Positions 37,301 to 46,300 of a stretch of DNA of 64,000 bases are shown here, piece by piece (the first letter of the stretch is position 1; every line of letters begins with the position of its first letter). The notes under the pieces are model-generated. The model was not told the origin of the DNA. It was given only the letters and a program-made list of their open reading frames with translations, and ran no database searches. Source of the stretch: Frankia umida (GTDB taxonomy: Bacteria > Actinomycetota > Actinomycetes > Frankiales > Frankiaceae); the NCBI RefSeq assembly GCF_023242945.1, contig NZ_JALKFT010000025.1, positions 15,401-79,400 of the forward strand. Direction: 5' to 3'. Made by a program: the position numbers and the translations under genes.

Positions 37301-40300
37301 GCCGCGGGCCTGGCCCGTCCAGTAGTCCGGTGAGCGCAGCAGCTCGGCGTCGGCCACGCGCCCGGTCGCGGTGGACACCAGTGGAATGCGCGGCGGGTGG
37401 AACGTCAACGAGGACGCCACGGCACGCAGCTCGTCGAGAACCACGTCCAGGTGCGGGGAGTGGAAGGCATGGCTGACCCGCAGCCGGCGCACGTGTCGGC
37501 CGCGGGCCCGCCAGCCCTCGGCGACCGCGACCGTCGCGGCAGCATCCCCGGAGATCACCACGGCTGTCGGGCCGTTCACCGCCGCGATCGAGACCGTTGC
37601 CTGCTGGCCGGCGAGCGAGTCGATCACCTCCTTCTCGGTGGCCGCCAGGGCGATCATCGCTCCGCCGGCGCCGGCGGCCTGCATGAGCCGCCCACGGTGG
37701 ACGACCAACGTGGCGGCGTCCGCCAGGGACAGCACGCCGACCGCGTGCGCGGCGGTCAGTTCGCCGATCGAGTGGCCGGCAACGAAGTCGGGGACGAACC
37801 CGCGGTGCTCGGCCAGCCGGAACAGCGCGATCTGCAGAGCGAACAGCGCCGGCTGCGTCACCTCGGTCTGGTCCAGCAGCGCCGCGGTCGGGCTGCCGGG
37901 TGAGGCGAACAGCACGTCGAGCAGCGATCGTCCGACCAGGTTCGCGTCGGCCGGCGACGCGGCGAGCAGGGGGTCGAGCTGTGCGACGGCCTCCCGCAGC
38001 GCCGCGCGAAAGACCGGTTCGTCGCGGTAGAGCTCCTGACCAGCGCCGGCCCGCTGCGAACCCTGCCCGGAGAACAACACCGCGGTCCGGGCATGGCGGA
38101 CCGTGGTCTCGATCGTCACCTGGGGGTGCTGTTCACCGCGCTCCAGGGCGGTCAGGCCGGTGAGCAGAGCAGGGATGTCCGGGCCGAGAACGACCGCGGT
38201 GCGGTCGAGTCGGGCGCGGGTCGTCGCGAGGGAGACGGCGATGTCGCGTGGGTCCAGATCGGGCTGCTCGCTGACGTGCTGGCGTAGCTGGCGGGCCTGG
38301 GCGCTGAGCGTGACGTCGTCGCGGGCCGAGACGACCCACACAGCCGGGGTGGTCGCGGGCGTCGTGGTCGCCGCCTTCCCGCCGGCGTCCGAACCGGCCG
38401 GGTCAGGGTCGGTCCGCTCCGGCGGCGCCTGTTCGAGGATCACGTGCGCGTTGGTGCCGCTGATGCCGAAGGACGACACCGCCGCCCGTCGTGGCCGTCC
38501 GCCCGGGTGCGACCAGGCAACAGGCTCGGTGAGCAGCCGTACGCCGCCCAAGGCCCAGTCGACGTGCTCGTTCGGCGTGTCAACGTGCAACGTGCGGGGC
38601 AGCTCGCCGTGCCGCATCGCCTCGATCATCTTGATGATGCCGCCGACGCCGGCCGCGGCCTGGGTGTGCCCGATGTTGGACTTCAGCGAACCCAGCCAGC
38701 AGGGGCTTTGTGCCGGCCGGTCCCGTCCGTAGGTGGCGAGCAGGGCCTGGGCCTCGATCGGGTCCCCGAGCGACGTCCCGGTGCCATGTCCCTCGACCGC
38801 GTCGACGTCGGCCGGAGTCAGACCCGCGCCCTCCAGCGCGGCCCGGATGACGCGTTCCTGGGCGGGACCGTTCGGTGCGGTCAGCCCGTTGCTGGCGCCG
38901 TCCGAGTTGACGGCCGAGCCGCGCAGCAGCGCGAGCACGGGATGGCCGTTGCGCCGGGCGTCCGAAAGGCGCTCGACGAGCAGCAGCCCGACACCCTCGC
39001 TCCATCCGGTGCCGTCGGCCGCGGTCGCGAACGATCGGCAGCGGCCGTCCGCGGACAGGCCACGCTGGCGGCTGAACTCGACGAAGGTCGACGGTCCGGC
39101 CATCACGGTGACCCCGCCGGCCAGTGCCAGATCGCACTCGCCGTTACGCAGCGCCGCCGCTGCCAGGTGCAGCGCCACCAGGGAGGACGAGCAGGCGGTG
39201 TCGACGGTGACCGCCGGTCCCTCCAGACCGTAGGTGTAGGCCAGACGGCCGGAGACCACACTGGAGGTGTTGCCGGTGAGCAGGAAGCCCTGGACGTCGT
39301 CCGGAACTGCTGGCAGCCGGGCGGCGTAGTCGTCGTACATGACGCCGGCGAAGACACCGGTGCGGGAGCCACGCAGGTCCGCGGGGTCGATACCGGCCCG
39401 TTCGAACGCCTCCCAGGCCACTTCCAGCAGCAGCCGCTGCTGCGGATCGGTGGCCAGCGCCTCCCGCGGCGAGATGCCGAAGAACTCGCGGTCGAACTGG
39501 TCGGCGTCGTGCAGGAAGCCGCCGTACCGGGTGTAGCTGGTGCCGGGATGGTCGGGATCGGGATGGTAGAGGGCCGCCAGATCCCAGCCCCGGTTGGTCG
39601 GAAAGCCGCTGACGGCATCGGTACCCGTGGCGACCAGGCGCCACAGGTCATCGGGGGAGCGGACGTCACCCGGGTACCGGCAGGCCAGCGCGACGATCGC
39701 GATCGGGTCGTCCGCCCCGGTCCGCGCTCGGGCGGTGCGCGCGCCACCCGGTGCCCGCTGGCGGGTTGCCCCGGCCGCGTTCGGGAGCAGGGTGTGCAGA
39801 TAGTCGGCCAGGGTGCTGGCGGACGGGTGGTCGAACACCGCGGTCGCCGGTACCGGCAGACCGGTCACCCGGGCCAGGCGGTTGCGCAGCTCGACGCCGG
39901 CGAGAGAGTCGAACCCGAGATCGCGGAAGGACGCGTCGGGATCGAGCGCGGCATCCGGCGCATGCCCCAGCACCACGGCCGCGGTGGTGATGACAAGATC
40001 CAGGAAGGCCCGGGTTCGTTCGTGCGCGGGTCGGGCGAGAATGCCGGCGAGGCCGGCCGTGGGGGTGTCCGTGGTGTGTGTCGCCCGGGGACGGGGAGCG
40101 GCGGCCGTCACGAGGCCGCGCAGGACGGCGGCCGGTTCGCCGTCGATCACCCCTGGTGTGAGCCGGGCTGGCACGACCAGCGCGTCGCCGTGCGCCAGCG
40201 CCGCGTCGAACAGCTCGGTGCCCAGTTCGCCCGGGATCGGTGCGACGCCAGCCCGTCGCCACCGCGCCACGTCGGCGGCGGTGAGACCGGTGGCCATGCC

Positions 40301-43300
40301 CCCGGCGGCGCTGTCCCACAGGCCCCAGGCCAGCGCGACCGCGGGTTGCGCCGCCGCGCGCCGATGGGCCGCGAGTGCGTCCAGGAAGGTGTTGGCCGCG
40401 GCGTAGTTCGCCTGGCCGGCGGTCCCGATGAGCCCCGAGATCGAGGAGAACAGGACGAGGTCGGCGAGCGGATACCCACGGGTGAGTTCGTGCAGGTTCC
40501 AGGCGGCGTCAAGCTTGGGGCGCAGCACGGCGTCAAGCTGGGCGGGACGCAGCGCGGTGAGGGTGGCGTCGTCGAGAACCCCGGCGGCATGGATCACCGC
40601 GGTGAGCGGACGGTCCGCGGGAACCGTGGCGAGCAGGGCTGCGAGCTGCTGGCGGTCGGCCGCGTCGACGGCGGCGACGGTGATCTGCGCACCCTGCCCG
40701 GCGAGCTCGGCGACCAGATCGTCCACGCCCGGGGTGTGCGGCCCGCGCCGGCTGGCCAACAGCAGCCGGCGGACACCGCGGGTGGCGACCACATGCCGGG
40801 CGAGCAGCGCGCCGAGACCGCTGGTCCCCCCGGTGATCAGGACCGTGCCGTCCGGATCCCAGCCGGTCGGTGGCCGGGACGCCCCCGACGCCGGGTCCGC
40901 CCGGACCAGACGCGGCACCAGCCACTGGCCGTCCCGCAGCGCGAGCTGGGGCTCGTCGCCGAGCGCACGCCCTGCCAGCCCTGCCAGCCCTGCCAGCCCT
41001 GCCAGCCCTGCCAGCTCTGCGGTCTGCGCTGACTCGTCCGGGTGGGAGGTAGCGATGTCGGCCTCGCCCACGTCGACGAGGACGAACTGGCCGGGATGTT
41101 CGGACTGCGCGACCCGGACCAGGCCCCACACCGGCGCGTTCACCAGGTCGAGCACGCCCTCGCCGGGGCGGGCGGCCACCGCACCGCGGGTCAGGAAGAC
41201 CAGCCGGCGATCGGTGCCCAGGTTGGCGGCGAGCCAGTCCTGCACCAGTCGCAGGGCCCGTCGCGCGGCGCGCCTGGTCTGGCCCGGCAGGTCCGCCGAC
41301 GCGTCCGGACCGGGTGCCAGCGGGGCCGGCTCGGACAACGGTGGGACGACGACCACGTCGGCCTCGGTGACCGTGGACGGCAAACCGTCGACGGGCAGGT
41401 GTTCGGTCAGGACAGCGACACGTGGTGTGGCCGCCCGCGCCTGCTGCGTCCCCGCTGGGGCCCAGGCCAGGGTGTGCAGCGCCGCGGTGACGTCGCCGAG
41501 GTGGCCGATTCTGCGTCTGTCGACCGGTCGCAGGACGAGCGAGTCGATCGAGCCGAGCCACGCACCGTCCTCGTCGGCCAGCAGCAGCGCGAAGGTGTCC
41601 GGTCCCACCCGGGTGGCGGTCACGCGCAGAGTCGTCGGCGCGGTGGGGTGCGCCGTGGCCGGGCTGGAGCCCGTCGGGCGCAGCGACACCCCGGTCCACA
41701 TGAAGGGCAGGCTGATCCGGTGCGCTGCCACCGCCGCCGGGGCGACGGCCTGGACCAGTGGATGCAGCACGGCGTCCAGCAGAGCCGGATGCAGGGCGAA
41801 CCCGCCGGAGCTCAGCGTCGGCAGGTCGGGCAGGCGGGTCTCGATGTGCAGTCGGTCTTCGTCGTGCCAGAGCCGGTACAGGCCGTGCAGGGCTGGCCCG
41901 TACTCGTAACCGAGTGCGGCGAGCTGCCGGTAGGCGTCGGTGAGCTCGACCGGTTCGGCGCCACGCGGCGGCCACTCCGCCGGATCCGGGCCGGCCGGAC
42001 GCGTGGCAGCATCGAACGGGTCGGCGGCCAGGGTGCCCGAGGCGTGTTTCGTCCAGCCTGGGGCCGCGCCGTCGGTCGCCGCGTCGCCTGAACCCGGGTC
42101 GTCCGCTCGGGCATGAACGGTCAGCGCCCGCTGCCCGGACTCGTCCGGGCCACCCACGACGACCTGTATCTGTACCGAGCCCGTTCGGGGCACGGACAGC
42201 GCAGACGTGAGTGTCAGTTCCGCGAGATGTGGCGTGCCGACCTGGCTACCAGCAGTGACCGCCAGTTCCAGGAAGGCGGTGCCGGGCAGCAGCACCCGTC
42301 CGTCGATGGTGTGATCGCTCAGCCAGGGATGCGCCGCCTGCGACAGCCGCCCGGTGAACACGACCGCATCGCTGTCGGCCAGTTCGACCCTGCTGTGGAG
42401 CAGCGGATGTCCCCACCGGTCGGGCCCGGTGGCGACCGCGCGTCCGGCGGTGAGCCAGTAGCGGCTGCGCTGGAAGGCGTAGGTCGGCAGGTCGACCCGG
42501 CGCGCGCCGGGATAGACGGCCTCCCAGCGCGGCGCCACGCTGTGCGCCCACAGGGTGCCCAGAGCCGCGGTGAGCGTGCCGGATTCGGGCCGGTCCGCCC
42601 GCAGCAGCGGCACCAGTACCGCGGAGGTGGTCGCGCTCGGCTCGTCGAGGGACTCGCGGGCCATCGCGGACAACGTGGCGTCCGGCCCCAGTTCGACGAA
42701 GGTGGTGACGCCACGGGCGGAGAGCGTGCGGATGCCGTCGTGGAAGCGCACGGTGCCGCGTAGCTGGCTGGTCCAGTAGTCGGGGGCGGCGAGCTGATCG
42801 GCCGTGGCGATCTCGCCGGTCACGGTCGAGACCAGCGGGATCCGTGGCGGCGCGAAGTTCAGACCCTGCGCGATCTCACGGAACTCGGCCAGGACGTCAT
42901 CCATGTGCGGGGAGTGGAAGGCATGGCTGACCCGCAGCCGTCGGGTCCGCCTCCCCTGCTGCCGAAAGCGGTCGGCGACCCGTTCGGCCGCATCCGCGTC
43001 CCCGGAGATCACAACCGAGCGCGGTCCGTTCACCGCAGCCACGGCGAGCTGCCCGTCCTGCTCCGCCAGGCGTGCGTGCACCTCGTCCGGGTCGGCGGAA
43101 ACCGCGATCATGGCCCCGCCGGGCCGGGCTGTCTGCATGAGCCGGCCGCGTGCCGCGACCAGCGCGGCCGCGTCGGGCAGGGAGAGCACTCCGGCGACGT
43201 GGGCCGCCGCCAGCTCACCGATGGAGTGGCCGACCAGGAAGTCGGGGACGATCCCGACCGAGGTGACGAGCCGGAACAGCGCCACCTCCAGCGCGAACAG

Positions 43301-46300
43301 TCCCGGTTGGGTGTAGACGGTGTGGTCGAGCAGCTCGGCCGTGGGGGAGCCGGGGGCGGCGGTGAGGACCTGGGCCAGCGGTCGGTCGAGCCCGGCCAGG
43401 TGCTGGTCGAGTTCGTGGATGACCTCGTCGTACGCTGCGGCGAACGCGGGCCACGTCTGGCGCAGCTGCGCTCCCATCCGGGCTCGCTGCCCGCCCTGCC
43501 CGCCGAACAGGAAGGCGGTCGGCACACCGCGACCGGCAGTGGACCGGGCATCGCCGCGGATGAGGGCCGCATGGTCCACGCCGCGGGCGAGTGCGTCCAG
43601 CCCGGCGAGCAGCTGCGCGGTGCTGCTCGCGGTCACCGCGGCCCGTCGTTCCAGGGCGGCTCGCCCGACCCCCAGCGAGAAACCGATGTCCTGGAGCCGG
43701 GCGCTGGCATCGGCCGGTGCTTCCGGGTCGGCCCCGGGCCGCCCACCGCCGGCTTCGGACACGGCCGTGTGCAGGCGGCGAGCCTGCGCCCGCAGCGCCG
43801 CGTCGCTGCGGGCGGACAGCGGCCACACCAGCGCCGGCTCCGCGGCCACCGGTGGTTCCTCCGCACCGGCCGGCGGCGAGGGAACCGCTTCGATGATCAC
43901 ATGGGCGTTGGTGCCGCTGATCCCGAAGGACGACACACCGGCGCGGCGCGGCCCGGCACCCGCCGGCCAGACGGTGGATCTGGTCAGCAGCTGCGCCTCT
44001 CCGGCCGACCAGTCGACGTGCGGGGAGGGCGCATCCACGTGCAGCGTGGCCGGCAGGACGCCGTGTCGCATGGCCAACACCATCTTGATCACGCCGCCGA
44101 CACCGGCCGCCGCCTGGGTGTGGCCGATGTTCGACTTCAGGGAGCCCAGCAGAAGCGGCCCACGCGCACCGCGGTCCCGCCCGTAGGTGGCAAGGATCGC
44201 CTCGGCCTCGATCGGGTCGCCCAGGGCGGTTCCCGTTCCGTGCGCCTCGACGACGGCCACGTCCCGGGGGTGCAGGCCCGAACTCGCCAGCGCCGCGCGG
44301 ATCACCCGCTCCTGCGACGATCCGTTGGGGGCGGTGAGCCCGTTACTCGCCCCGTCCTGGTTCACCGCCGAACCGCGTAGGACGGCGAGCACCGGATGCC
44401 CGCGACGACGGGCGTCCGAGAGCCGTTCCAGGAGCAGGAGGCCGACGCCCTCGGCCCAGGCGGTGCCGTCGGCCGCCGCGGCGAACGGCTTGCAACGGCC
44501 GTCCGGGGCCAGCCCGCGCTGTCGGCTGAACTCGACGAACATGCCCGGACTCGCCATCACGGTGACACCCCCGGCGAGAGCCAGCTCGCATTCGCGCAGG
44601 CGTAGCGCCTGGCCGGCCAGGTGCAGCGCGACAAGCGAGGACGAGCACGCCGTGTCGACGGTGACCGCCGGGCCCTCCAACCCCAGTGCGTATGCGACCC
44701 GGCCGGAGGCCACACTGGCGGCGCCCCCGGTGAGCAGGTATCCGTCGGCACCGTCGGCCGGCTCGTGCAGGCGCGGGCCGTAGTCCTGGGCTGAGCCGCC
44801 CACGAAGACCCCGGTGCGGGTTCCGCGCAGCGACTGCGGGTCGATGCCGGCCTGTTCCACCGCTTCCCACGACGTTTCCAGCAGAAGCCGTTGCTGGGGA
44901 TCCATCGCCGCGGCCTCGCGTGGGCCGATGCCGAAGAAGGCGGCGTCGAACTCGCCGGCGTCGTGCAGGAACCCGCCGGTGCGCACGTAGGAGCTGCCTG
45001 GCCGGTCCGGGTCGGCGTCGAACAGGGTCTCGGTGTCCCAGCCGCGGTCGCTCGGGAACGCGGAGATGGCGTCCGTGCCGGAGATGACGAGCTGCCACAG
45101 CTGTGCCGGTGACATGACGCCGCCCGGGTACCGGCAGGCCATACCCACGATGGCGATCGGCTCGTCGAGACCAGCCGCCCTGCCGGGGACACCCGAGGTG
45201 TCCCCGTGTGGGTCCGTTCCGGCCGCGGGGCCGAGGGCGCCGACCGGTGCCAGCCCGGCAAGCAGATGTCCCGCCAGCGCCGCCGGTGTCGGATGGCTGA
45301 AAGTGACCCCGGTGGCCAGCCGCAGTCCGGTCGTCCGGCTCAGTCGATCGCGCAGCTCGACGACGCCCAACGAGTCGAAGCCGAGCTCGCGGAAGGTCCG
45401 TCGGGCATCGATCCCCTCGGTGCCGACGTGGCCCTGCACGATCGCGACCGTGGTCAGAACGAGATCCAGCAGCCGACGCTCACGTTCGGGCTTGGCCAGC
45501 CCGGTGAGGCTCTCGGCCCAGGCACTGGCACCGGCCCCACCCTGACCGGTGGGGCCGGAACCGACGGGGGCACGGTCGGTGTGCTTTTCGGTACCGTCCA
45601 CGCGGCCGGTGTGCGTGTCGCCGGCCGTGTTCGTGTCCGTGGCGGGGAGCTGGGCGGGCGGCGCGGCATCGAGCCAGTACCGCCGGCGTTGGAACGGGTA
45701 GGTGGGCAGTGCGACGGTGCGGCCGGTGCGCCGGCCCAGGACCGCCGACCAGTCGACGTCGCCGCCGTGGGCGAACGCGCCGGCCGCCGCGGCCATCACG
45801 GAGTCGACCTCCGGGCGGCCCCGGCGCAGGGCCGCCACCAGCACCGCCCCGTCGTCGGGCGACATCGGTGCACCGGCCGCGGTCGAGGGCGCCCCGCCAC
45901 GTTCGGCCGACTCGCCCCGCAGCACGTCGCGGGCCAACGCGGTCAACACGGCACTGGGCCCGAGTTCGAGGTACGTCGTCACGCCGAGGTCGGCGAGCGT
46001 GCGCACGCCCGCGCCGAACCGGACGGGCGCACGCACGTGCGTCACCCAGTGGTTGGCGTCGAACGACTCCGGTCCGGCCAGGCCACCGGTGAGATTGGAG
46101 ATGACGGGCGTCGTCGCGGTCGAGTACGACAACCCCTGCGCGATCCGGCGGAACTGCGCCAGCATCGGTTCCATCCGCGGGCTGTGGAACGCGTGACTGA
46201 CCGCGAGCCGCGAGGTACGCCGGCCCAACGCGCGAAAGTGCTCGGCCAGCGCCGTCACCTCGGCGTCGTCGCCGGACACCACCAGTGCCCGTGGCCCGTT

